A stretch of 64,000 nucleotides of DNA from Anthoceros angustus (taxonomy: Eukaryota; Streptophyta; Anthocerotopsida; Anthocerotales; Anthocerotaceae): assembly GCA_010909165.1 (NCBI GenBank), contig VJWM01000116.1:888585-952584 (forward strand), given 5' to 3'. Each line of letters starts with the position of its first letter. Position 1 is the stretch's first letter. Shown in pieces: positions 1 through 10,000 of this stretch. Below the pieces are notes generated by a model that saw only the letters and a program-made list of their open reading frames with translations, was not told where the DNA came from and searched no databases. Position numbers and translations under genes: made by a program.

Positions 1-232
1 CTCGGCACCACTCCCCTCTTCCTCCTTGGGCGGTTGTAGGCCGCCGGGACCTCAAGGTCCATCGCCTTGGGTCCTCTCGGAGGTTCTTGGACCGCACCTC
101 CTTGTTGACCGCCTTGAGGGGCTCGGCACCCTCCCCTCTTCCTCCTTGGGCGGTTGTAGGCCGCCGGGACCTCAAGGTCCATCGCCTTGGTCCTCGGAGG
201 TTCTTGGACCGCACCTCCTTGTTGACCGCCCG
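1..232. repeat. Tandem duplication of a ~121-bp unit
   Basis: Bases 1-121 recur almost exactly from base 122 to about 232, with a few 1-4 bp indels. Both copies are GC-rich and carry the same CCTTGGGCGGTTG and CCGCACCTCCTTGTTGACCG words. The first copy may begin outside the window. No gene is recognised; the minus strand reads as a repeated Arg/Lys-rich peptide, which could be a retroelement Gag remnant, but no diagnostic motif is visible. Confidence 0.75.
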
Positions 233-1002
233 GCATCTTGGGCAAACTCCGGACGGTGTTGTCAAAGGTCAGACCATTTGGAACACATCCAAATGCCACT
301 CCTGCACCAATTCTCCTTCCACGGGCGAGCCCAAAGTCCGGATAGCGCGGGTCACAATGTTGCGCTCCACAAGGTTCCATGGCTCCCAAACTTCGCGGGC
401 TTTTGGGTGCCATCGCCTTCTTCTCCCTTGGTTCTTTGCGCTTGCTGGCAGCGCGTTGAGCCTCTTCGCGCGTTCGCTTCCGACCTCAGCGGTGAGCGCG
501 CGAGCGTCAGTGTCCACGAGATACCGCGAGCGGTTGCGGGCGCGAGATCGCGAATTGTCTCGAGGCGGCGCGGTGACCTTCTTCGCGACCACGCCGGAGT
601 AACGGCGGGCGGGCGCCTCTTCCCCGTGGCCGAAGTGCATGGCCTGCGCTTCTGCTGCCAGCGTACTCGGCCCACTTGCGCGCCGCGGCGTGAATACTGC
701 TATAACGGCCTCAGCAGGTTACGGTCACGACCCTGCATGCCGTCCTCCACTCGATTAGTCACGTGGCGTCGCCCGTCCGTCTCCAACTTCTAAGTTACCT
801 TCCGTGCTTATCACCTGGTCACAGGTGGGTCGGTCTTACCCCGCGCCATCGTAGGTCTAATCGTTCCTCACTCGGTCGGGGGTATACTCGGTCGTCCGAG
901 TGCTAAGGGCTTATTTCCTCCTTTTCGCCTCATTTATCCTTCGCTCCACAAAAACAAAATCCTACCTAATTTCTAACCCCCCAGGGAAGTCCGTAGTCCA
1001 CA
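233..1002. other. No recognisable gene; GC-rich then AT-rich sequence
   Basis: Open frames exist on both strands up to about base 790 because the sequence is GC-rich and stop-poor. None shows a recognisable domain. The minus-strand frame 269-640 encodes an Arg-rich peptide of 123 residues without a known motif. From about 790 to 1002 the sequence is stop-rich on both strands. It is probably transposon-derived because it adjoins satellite and copia debris, but this is inference. Confidence 0.4.
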
Positions 1003-1200
1003 GCCACCTAGGTGGCACTAGTTAAGCCACCTAGGTGGCACTAGTTAAGCCACCTAGGTGGCACTAGTTAAGCCACCTAGGTGGCACTAGTTAAGCCACC
1101 TAGGTGGCACTAGTTAAGCCACCTAGGTGGCACTAGTTAAGCCACCTAGGTGGCACTAGTTAAGCCACCTAGGTGGCATTAGTTAAGCCCCCTAGGTGGT
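1003..1200. repeat. Minisatellite: eight copies of a 23-bp unit containing a 14-bp palindrome
   Basis: Units begin at 1003, 1026, 1049, 1072, 1095, 1118, 1141 and 1164, followed by a partial degenerate copy at 1187. Seven copies are identical and the eighth has one C-to-T change. Each unit is the perfect palindrome GCCACCTAGGTGGC followed by ACTAGTTAA. The near-identity indicates recent amplification. The array sits directly upstream of a copia reverse-transcriptase remnant. There are no unique spacers, so it is not CRISPR-like. Confidence 0.95.
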
Positions 1201-1261
1201 TTCTATTTTAATGCAAGTGGCTTACTATTTTTCTCCCCTTAGGTAAGGGAAGGAAAATAGT

Positions 1262-1799
1262 AACCAGCAAGTGGGTATTTAAAATTAAGAGAAAGAGAGA
1301 TGGCTTTATTGAGCGATATAAGGCATGTCTAGTGGTAAGAGGGTTTACCCAAATTTCGGGTTTAGATTATTTACCTTATGCCACATATGCACCTGTAGCC
1401 AAGTTTGCTTCTCTTAATATGATCTTTGCCCTCACCACACAACATGATCTTGAACTCCATATGATGGATGTTAAGTGAGCTTACTTATATGGCCGTCTTG
1501 AAGAAGAAATCTACATGAGACAACCAGAGGGATATGAGGTAAAGGGCAAGGAGGACTGGGTATGCAAACTCATCAAATGGATTTATGGCCTGAAACAGTT
1601 AGGCAAACGATGGAATGTCACAGTACATGTCAAGCTAGTTAAGCGAGGCTTTAGGCAAAGCAAGGCTGATGCTAGCATGTTCATATTATTATCAGGGAAT
1701 GATATTCTCTACCTGTTACTTTATGTTGATGATGTATTCATGGCTTCATCCTCATCTTCTCTCCTCGCCGAAATTAAGGTTGATACAATTGGTATCTAG
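1262..1799 (+). pseudogene. Ty1/copia reverse transcriptase fragment with an in-frame stop
   Basis: One frame reads through copia reverse-transcriptase landmarks: SKWVFKIK near the start, KACLVVRGF, the YAPVAKFASLN segment, LHMMDVK, EEIYMRQPEGY, WIYGLKQ and the catalytic LLLYVDDVF around 1714-1740. A TGA at 1476-1478 interrupts the frame right after MMDVK, where active elements continue into a hydrophobic stretch. There is no upstream integrase and no downstream RNase H or LTR. In active elements this enzyme copies element RNA into DNA in cytoplasmic particles. The copy is truncated at both ends and dead; its 3' end lies only 6 bp before the CACTA terminus at 1806. Confidence 0.93.
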
Positions 1800-2212
1800 A
1801 TAGTGCACTACAAGAAAATGAGGGTTTTTACAACGGGTATTACAATGCGGCGGCGTAAAACTGCGCAACAATGCCGTTGTAAATCGAGAGCTTCATGACG
1901 TTGTAAAATTGCTGACATAGCTAGTTTCAGTGCCATATCATTAAAGTGGTGATGTGGTGCCACATCACTGCCACGTCACCAAGTGATGACATGGCACGTG
2001 GAGCAACCTCACACATATGTTATCACCAGGACTCTTTTGAGTTATATTCCCCAACAATACAGGTCAGACTCTTTACCTCCACCAAGTCCTTCATGTTCTT
2101 GCAATGTGCAAAAATTTAGTATTAGGTGCAAGTCTCTGTAGAGAACACACTATGCAGGTGATCCTAAATGCAGATAGCTATCTCATTTCTTACACAAGTA
2201 ATAAAAAATTAG

Positions 2213-2674
2213 TCATTTGCACATGCATTTTAGATTGGAAGGCTGTGCTGAAGCCAAACGAACAGTGAGAGTTGAGGGGGTTGCCGAAGATTGTTTCTTA
2301 GCAACGTATGCTCCAGATGGGGCCTCTTTCCTAGGCTCGCCATTCTTCTTTTTTCTGCAATCCTTCTCCATATGATTTGGTATCCTGCACCTATTGCAAA
2401 TAATTCCACTCTTCTTGTTACCTCTTCCAGATGTATAAGAAGATAAAGTTTCTCCAATGAGAGTAGGATCAGTAGGATTGGCGAAATGTGTGGGAACTGG
2501 TCCTTTGCCACGACCTCGGCCTCGCCCTCTGGCGTCTCTGCCTCGTCTTGTATACATCACCTGCTGTCCACTTGATTGGGAATCTTGCTGTCTGCTTGAC
2601 TCCTCTTGAAGGAGTGCTCCTATCAACTTGGTTAGATTGATGTCCAAATCTAATTGGTCGTCGTCTTCGCTCAT
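2213..2674 (-). pseudogene. Copia-type Gag fragment with CCHC zinc knuckle
   Basis: The 153-codon frame begins with ATG at 2674. It has an acidic start, a Gln/Ser-rich stretch, an RGRDARGRGRGRGK basic tract, and then the zinc knuckle ICNRCRIPNHMEKDCRKK, a clean C-X2-C-X4-H-X4-C, which in copia elements binds element RNA. The upstream (minus-strand) sequence carries a tRNA primer-binding site and an LTR-like region, so this is the 5' part of a copia element. Protease, integrase and reverse transcriptase are absent. It lies inside the CACTA element in opposite orientation to the copia fragment at 1262-1799 and is a different piece. Confidence 0.85.
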
Positions 2675-2829
2675 TTTCTTTTGAGTACTTGAAGCATAAT
2701 AAAGTTGCTGCCAAATGCAAGGCCTCCTTGGAGCAAATGCTCCATATAAGTGATCTAGAATAGAAAATGCATAGTATGAATGATGCTTTAGAAGGTGGCA
2801 AGAAATATGCTTGAGAATCTAAAACCAAA

Positions 2830-2841
2830 GCTCTGATACCA
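2830..2841 (-). other. Copia primer-binding site
   Basis: The minus strand reads TGGTATCAGAGC, the standard Ty1/copia primer-binding site complementary to the initiator methionine tRNA 3' end. It lies about 155 bp upstream of the Gag start codon and immediately follows a CA that would be the end of the 5' LTR. Confidence 0.85.
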
Positions 2842-3060
2842 TGATGGGAATCACGCACACACTCGTACAAAGCTTGTTTGTAGTATTGCTTGAATAATAG
2901 AAAGTACAAGAGAGTGTTATATAGTGGAGGTAGTCGATAGTTACGACTATAAGTTGTTGTAACTACCATACGTGGTTGTAACTAATATAACAACTAACCA
3001 CCAAAATAACTACCTTAGGAAACTATGTAGTACCCTAGGCATATAATAATTATTAAGTAA
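2842..3060 (-). mobile_element. Putative copia 5' LTR (distal boundary uncertain)
   Basis: The minus-strand sequence ending in CA beside the primer-binding site contains a TATA box (TATATAAC, 2916-2923) about 75 bp before the LTR end, as expected for a small copia LTR. The outer end is not defined because no second LTR is present for comparison; 3060 is only a rough limit. Confidence 0.5.
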
Positions 3061-3199
3061 AGGTGCCCTAATGAATAGTGCTCTAAACCTAGTATATTTT
3101 ATCAATCCTCCATAAACGAGTTGTGGATGATGGCTTCCTTATAAACCATAGGCTGTCACGTTGCTTGACACATGATTGGCTAGAGAATCTCTTGTGACC

Positions 3200-3650
3200 A
3201 CAACAAAAGTGGAGGATATGACTGGGATGATGCAAGCCGATGCTGGTGGAGACTGTCTTGCGGGTGGGAATCTGTCCTTTGTTGGCATATTTTTCTCCTG
3301 AGGGTGGTCCACAGTTCCATGTTATCATGGTTTGCTATTGACAATTCTCTTGCCATTACCACAATGTTTTGCAGCTGATTTCACTTTCAAAATACAGGAA
3401 TGAGTGGAGGAACTGTACTTGGACGGCATGATACTACTGTTGCCTGCCATCCTGCTGGCGGGCATCTGCAGTATTGATGTTGATAATTCTATACCCTAAT
3501 GCATGTTCTGGTGTTGTCCATTTTTACCTTTTGCTAGCATGTGTTTGTGCTTATCTAGCTTTTAATGCAAGAGGAACTCTTCAAGGGACTGCACTTGGAC
3601 CACATGACACTGCAGATGGATCCTGTCCTGTTGGTGGGCATCTGCTGAAC
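3200..3650 (+). repeat. Three diverged copies of a ~60-bp segment inside the CACTA element
   Basis: Segments ending near 3274, 3468 and 3644 resemble one another, most clearly the second and third: both give a peptide of the form G-T-x-L-G-x-H-D-T followed by GGHL. The spacing is 194 and 176 bp. The first copy keeps the CTGTCTTG-GGTGGG-ATCTG part. A weaker fourth similarity lies near 3760 (ACAGGTACAAGTGGCGGTGC). The copies are separated by intron-like AT-rich stretches, so they may be repeated exons of a captured host gene. No family is recognised. Confidence 0.5.
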
Positions 3651-4880
3651 TTTTGCATGTCAAATTTTTCTATGTTCAAAGTATGTTGAGTTGTTTATCA
3701 ATTCTATTGCATTTGATAGCATGATTTGTTGATGATCCGGGCTGATCCTGAAACAGGTACAAGTGGCGGTGCATTTTCTTGAACTGTATAGATAAACTCA
3801 GAAGTGGTAAGCCGCATACTGCAAACATGGTAACCCACCCAGCCCAGTTTGTATGATAATGTACCTTCTTGTTTTGCTTGTTTTCCTGAGATTGTCAACT
3901 ACTCATGTTGTCCATTTTGTGCAGAACATTTCGGGGAAGCGCACAGCCGATGATCTTGGCCTGGAGTGATAAACTGGTGCGGTTTTGCAGCATGGGGTAC
4001 TGAACGTAGTATGCTGAATCCGGAGTGAAACATGCTGTCAGCTTAGTGCCATAGCTAGTTCCCTAGATTTCATAGCATATGCATCTGTAAAGCGTGAACC
4101 TATATCTCTGCTTTAGATCTGAGAAGCTCATTGCCCGCTGTAATTTTCCCTCCCCTGAACCAATATTAATAAAATTCAATAATTTATGAATTTTCGGTAT
4201 TTATCTAGAATATTACTATTTATATTAATTTTAAAAATTAAACTACCAGCTTACGTTACAATGTAACTAGCAGCAACGCGGGGCACGTCCAATGCTACCT
4301 GGTTAAGTCATTCTGGTTAGGTGACCCCAATTAATATACTTTGGTTACCCTAACTTTGGTTTATTAATTGTAGTACAATACGCTGGTTACGTAACCTTGG
4401 GTTACAAGAACCCATGGTTACCTTAACCAGGGTAAACCTCGTATTAAAACCCAATGTTAAATCCGTTGCATTGCACGTATTTGTACCCGTTGTAAGGCGC
4501 GTTGTTGCATATTTTGTAAATCACATATTAAAATATATGTGATAAACTCTGTAGTAACCTAAAACCTAAACCCTGACATGCTGATATGGCATGCACAATG
4601 ACATGGTAGGATGACGTGGCATGCATAGTGACATGGTATGATGACGTGGCACGCACAGTGACATGGCATGTTAGCATGTTCCAAACCTATCACTGAACCT
4701 CATTTACAACAGGCATTTCCCTTTACAACCATAGATGGCAAAAGTGGCACAAGTATTTACCTATTTACAATGTTATTGGGGACGAATTCAGTACAATGCT
4801 TGGATTTACAATATGTTATTAAATAACGGTGTAAATGGCATTTTAATTCCCATTGTAAAAGCACCTATATTCTTGTAGTG

Positions 4881-7022
4881 CACGTGGGTGGCCCACAATA
4901 TGCGCAGAATGTGGCACCGAAGATGCCACCACTGGGTGTCATGAAACTGCTGTCCGGGGTGGCAAATTGAAGGCTACATGTCCATTTTGTGTGTGGGTTG
5001 CAGCATTGTTGAGTGCACTAGGGTTGCATTCCTCCAAGCATTGCAGCCATGGGGAATTGAAACGTATAGGACATTGATGTCGGTGGTGCAGGAACTGCAT
5101 ATCGCGAGGGACAATATGTATGTAAAGAGCTTGGAGGACATGGACTTCCTTCCGGAATGAAAGGGCCTCCGATCCTCATTCCCAAGTCCCTCATGAAAGC
5201 ATGTTCTTAAACACAGGTGAAAGTGTTTCATCAGACTGAAATGTATCAGCTGCACATTGCACTGAAGGCATTACCCGAATACCTCCAGTAGTGGACGGAG
5301 GCTAAGGCCACATTGTGGGCGTGGACAACGATCACCCTGCTCCGGGCTGCAGTGCACCAAGTGTGAGGAACTTGCGGACCAACTTTGAGGCTCTTCTGGG
5401 ATTGATCGGGGTGTAGGATGTAGAGAAATCTTTTGTGCTCTCCCACCACGAGGTGGGAACGCAGATCGTGTGGAATTTTCATTTGCATGGAATTAAGGCT
5501 GTCAAGACTTAACATGCATGGGTAGCTTCTTCACCGTTGTATTGTAGAATGTTATGTCATCGCATAGTCTTCCTGTACGTAAACATTCATGTAGAAGTAA
5601 TGTTAGTTGAGCTTGATCAGGTGAGAGTGTGATGCACCTTGAGAAATCTACTACCGGATTTGAATGGCTTTTCAACTAGCACTCATGTTTAATCCAATCG
5701 GAGAAGCGGGGAGAGGGAGAGACCTTTGCATGGTTTGCACCCTCAAGCATCATCTTGGTTGGCCAGCTTATTGGAATGCACACCAGATGCACGGTGGAGG
5801 AAACACACTCTTGAATATGTAATCCTAAACCCAAGCCATCGATTTGGACAACCGATGGCGGGCCGTTGCATCTGGCAACGAACGGGAGCGAACATCCGGG
5901 GCCTTTGCGTGGGGGCGAGACATGTCCAGCAAACATGTGCTTGTGTGTTCCAGGCGAACAAAAACATGCGTATGCGTGCAAGAAAAACCCTAAACGGCAA
6001 GAAAACACCTAGATGACAAAATCCGAACATCATAGCCCAAGTTGTGAGACAAAAAATTTTCTGCCGCATACGATGATGTGGCCCATATAAGAGGAAGGAA
6101 TCTCGAAGATGCCGAGGCATCTGAGTGTAAATACTGACGAAAAAAAAGTTCTCACACACAAGTCGCCCCATGACGACTTCGGTATTCCATACATCAGGTC
6201 TAATTTCTCGAGAGACTAATTTCTCGTAAATTGTTGGTTTATTATTATAAAATTATTATACAACGAGAATACGATCTTGCAGATGCGTCAGGTGTACAGC
6301 ATTACCTACATTCAAAATACTTTTGGGATGGCCTCCCTATATAAAGACTGAGATTCTGACCAACAGGATATTTTCCGAGTGGCCTATTTAGAACCATGGA
6401 ATCGTCCATCATTTGGTAAGAATACTGCAGATCGCGAATTATGTCTTACTTCAGGGCAACTTCAGACACCAAAAAAATTAGCCTGATAGACATAGCCCAC
6501 AGAAGCACCAGCAAGAGCTACCTACGTCTAGCCATGCGATTGCTAGAGGGATTTCCCTCCGTAGAAACCCACAGCCCCTAGCCCCCCGCTCCCCCCTTTC
6601 CCTCGCGTCCCCTCCTTCCCCCCTTGTGCTCTTCGGCTCACGTCGGCTGAAGACAAACAATGTGATAGAACAATGAGATAGTGTCCTGTTCAACTGGAAA
6701 ACCCCACAATCAGCATTATTCAAGAACTAATCCTAAAGCTAATCCCCTCCCCGCGTCTGTTCCTGCATGGATAGTCCTCAAGGACGAGGACCGGAGCAGC
6801 GATGGCCAAGCACTAGTCCACCGAAGCTTCAGAAGTCTCAAAATTCATCATAAGCTGTAAAAGTGTGCTCACCACGCAAGCACTGGAACGGCTCTCAGGC
6901 TATGTACAGCTTCCGGAAGTTTCTGCCCACATTACGGACTGGTGTGGGTGCTGACTCAGAGAAATTGAATCAACCGAACGCCAACAAATATTGAGTGGTC
7001 ACAATCGTAGCGGAGGCAACAG
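4881..7022. other. Intergenic sequence and likely NFXL1 3' UTR
   Basis: No conserved gene is recognised. The plus-strand 60-codon frame 4978-5160 is the most protein-like short frame (Met start, low stop density around it), but its product matches no family known to me. The stretch 5640-6170 has overlapping frames on both strands with no motif. The last few hundred bases before 7023 should hold the NFXL1 3' UTR, since that gene ends at 7023 on the minus strand. A pyrimidine-rich block lies at about 6570-6625. Confidence 0.4.
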
Positions 7023-10000
7023 TTAAGAAACCCCATCAACAGCATTCTCCCAGTCATCCTGAACGTCTTCCCCAGTAGCCTGAATGACGGCCGAGGCACT
7101 ACCTGTGGCATGAGCAGTGGACTTATGGATCTGCAATGAACTTAAACCTGCACTGCTTGCAGAACTGCTTCCTGCACTTGAATCATGCAATCCTCCACCT
7201 TGCTCCAGAGCACCCCATGGATTTTTCAAGGACACAGGTTGGACCGGTTTCGGTTGCCATGCACCCTTGAATTCCTCTTTAGAATTGTCCTCGCCCCACG
7301 CATCTTCAACCCAGGATTCCTTAGAACTTTTCTTCCTTGAAAGTGTTCGAAAACCTGTCACTTGTGGCTGAGGTGTTACCAATGCACTTGAGCTTGGGCC
7401 CCATGGATTCAGACGACTAGCAAGAGTTGAAGATCCACCCTGTGACATCACTACAGCTCCTCGATAAGATGAGGCATGCTCCACACGCCGCAAGGCTGTT
7501 GCTGCCCTTAGTGGGTCTCCAAAAATAGCCAAAGCGTTCCTATCATTCAACCAAACCAACTCACACTCCCCTCCAAACCTGAGGACGAGTGTGCTGACAT
7601 CATCTGCTTCTCGGGGAAGATCAAAGAGACAGACCACCAAACTTGGCTCCATATCAATACTGGGGTTGAAAGGGGCCGCTGATGCCTGGCCAACAAGAGG
7701 CAGAGGTGCTTTTGTAAGCAAGCCTCGTGCAGGTGACTTGGACTTCGGTGTCACATGGACAACCACAAACCTGCGTGGATCTCGTCCAACACCGGTAACA
7801 GTAATTCCCCACCTCTCCCCTAGCTGATGAATAACTTCCCTCCTTTCTCTAGGAAGAGCACAGAATACATGTAATTTGACAACGCCTGCTCCATTCCTGG
7901 GTCCAAGCACTAAGTACTTCAGCCTATCCTCTACAGCCCCTACCCACTGTGGCTCCCTTCGAATTAACTCTGCCAATAATTCAGGGCCCACCAAGCCACC
8001 TTCGGCTCCAGAGACTGGCTCGCCAGGGGTGACCGCCCCAAATGCATCAGCAAGAATACGCCTCTTCTCAAGTTTTGAACACTTGTCATCGCAGACCAGC
8101 TTCCTCTGCCCCATTGGAACATGAGTAGTCCCTTCAATTGCTTGCAACGCAAGTGGTGGCAAAAGCACTGCATCCATAACACCTCCCTTACTTGCCTCTG
8201 CATCACAAGGGACTTCAGCTGTCAATCTTCCACAGGAGCATGTTATAGTCACCATCACTCTGCAACGACCCTCAGGACATGATGCTGAGGGATGGCAAGG
8301 AGCGACACAAGTGTGGGGGCAATCACGACGTGGAGCTCCACAAGGTTGCCCACAGGAAGCCCTGGATTTTCTTTCAGCAACCCCTGAGCTGTTTCCACTA
8401 TCAGCAACACTTGAGCTGTTCCCAATCTCCAACCCAGTCTCATGCATGTCACATGGGGGTGCATGGCAACTGCGGGCACATGCATGTAGGCCACACTGTC
8501 TTGTCCTGCCACAGAGCTTGTTGCATTTGATGTCTCGAGAGCCACATGGAACTGCCCTCAATCTCACATGATTACCAACACACACCTTAGCCACAGGAAG
8601 TGAGCATGGTGGGCAATCTCCAAAGTGACACAGGTGACTGGGCTCGTGACCACAGGCCTGAGGAATGGAGCAAGGTCGCTGACACGAAGGAACCGGTGTG
8701 CCACAGGGTACCGGAGGTGGCACCGAGGCTGCACCACAAGCACAGGACAACTCTGTAAAAGAAGACTCCAAACATGGTGGGCAATGTCCAGCATGGCAAA
8801 GCTCCTGACAATCATGCCGCTTACAACGCAATTTTTTCCCACACTTCAGTATACAGAGGTGAGGGTTATGATTGCCATCTGATAAATCTTTGCAGCACCT
8901 GTTATTGCATCTGTGTCTTCCACAGTTCTTCAACGATCCGCATGTCTTCTCACAGAGGAAGTCCCTATCAGACAGTATCTGTTCACCAACCTCCCCATCC
9001 TTGCCTCCTCCTCTGTTCATCACGTTCGTGACGTAGCAAGGCACAGTTCTTGTTGAAGAGCCACACCGACATTTCTGCTCAGAGGGAACCATACACATAG
9101 AACAAGGGCCTGTATGACAAGCACTTTCACACATGTGCTTCTTACATGGTAAAAGCTTCCCACATTTCTGCCCACAGGTTGGCACTGGATCCAAACAGCT
9201 TCTCCTTACGTGGCCCAGACCGAGTAAAAACTGCACGGATTCCTTACCACAAGGGCATGTCACTACTTTGGAAGGAGAAAGTTCACATCCTTCACAGCTT
9301 CCTTCATGACATGTCTGCATGCACCTGTGATTACCGCATACCAGCATACCTCCACAAATGGACCCACAAGAGAACAGACCCTTTTCCCAAGTTAAGTCAC
9401 CATAACGTTCTAATTGTCCACACGTTGTCAGTTCCTCCTTCGCGCCACAAAAACACCTGGCAGTGAAATCAACCTGGCACACATCGCATAGTCCTTCGTG
9501 ACAAACTTTGGCACATGAATGTCGTCCACATAGGAGGGTACGCCCACATGTCTGTCCACAGCAATCTGGACTCTTCTGCTGGTCAGAACAGCGCCGTGTA
9601 AGTGTCACCTTTCCACAGGGACATGGATGAGGTGGAAGAAGTGTCATGCACGGAGGACAGGGTCCCGGATGACACTGCATGGTGCAGTGGTGCTGGCACT
9701 TCTTTCCTTTGTCCAGTGCCTTCTTGCATGTTTGTCCACAAGAATGGGGTGTCAAATAAAAATCCACGGGAGGATCCACTAAATTACCACAGAAACACTG
9801 ATACCTAATCTCCTTGGCACTGGTTAGCTGGACAGTTTGGCAACCCGGGCACCTCCAATTCCCTTCGAAGGCATTTCCTTGACCCGACACAGACAAGTCA
9901 GCTGAAGAGGGAGCTCTGGCCCACTTCTTTATGCAGGCAAGGTGGAAAATTGCATAACAACTTGCACATGACCACACTGCAGCCTTACGGCCCACCATAT

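Larger units (their letters stand above)
1806..4880. mobile_element. CACTA (En/Spm-type) DNA transposon, non-autonomous
   Basis: The left end reads CACTACAAGAAAATGAGGG and the right end, read in reverse complement, CACTACAAGAATATAGGTG. The similarity continues imperfectly for about 45 bp at each end, through TTTTTACAACGGG on the left and CTTTTACAATGGG on the right. Subterminal TTACAAC / GTTGTAAA words recur within about 300 bp of both ends, as is usual for this superfamily. The 3-bp flanks are GTG and CAC, so they extend the inverted repeat and give no clear 3-bp target-site duplication. The 3.1-kb interior has no transposase. It carries an inverted copia gag/LTR fragment (2213 to about 3060) and an internally repeated segment (about 3200-3650). 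Mobilisation would need a transposase supplied from elsewhere. Confidence 0.85.

Noticed and set aside
26-793. 255-codon plus-strand frame
   Set aside because: It runs through a 121-bp tandem duplication and GC-rich sequence; the overlapping frames on both strands are equally open and none has a motif.
1003-1200. CRISPR-like array
   Set aside because: Units are contiguous tandem copies with no unique spacers, and the genome is that of a plant.
1800-1810. 3-bp target-site duplication of the CACTA element
   Set aside because: Flanks are GTG on the left and CAC on the right. They are complementary, not identical, so they extend the terminal inverted repeat instead.
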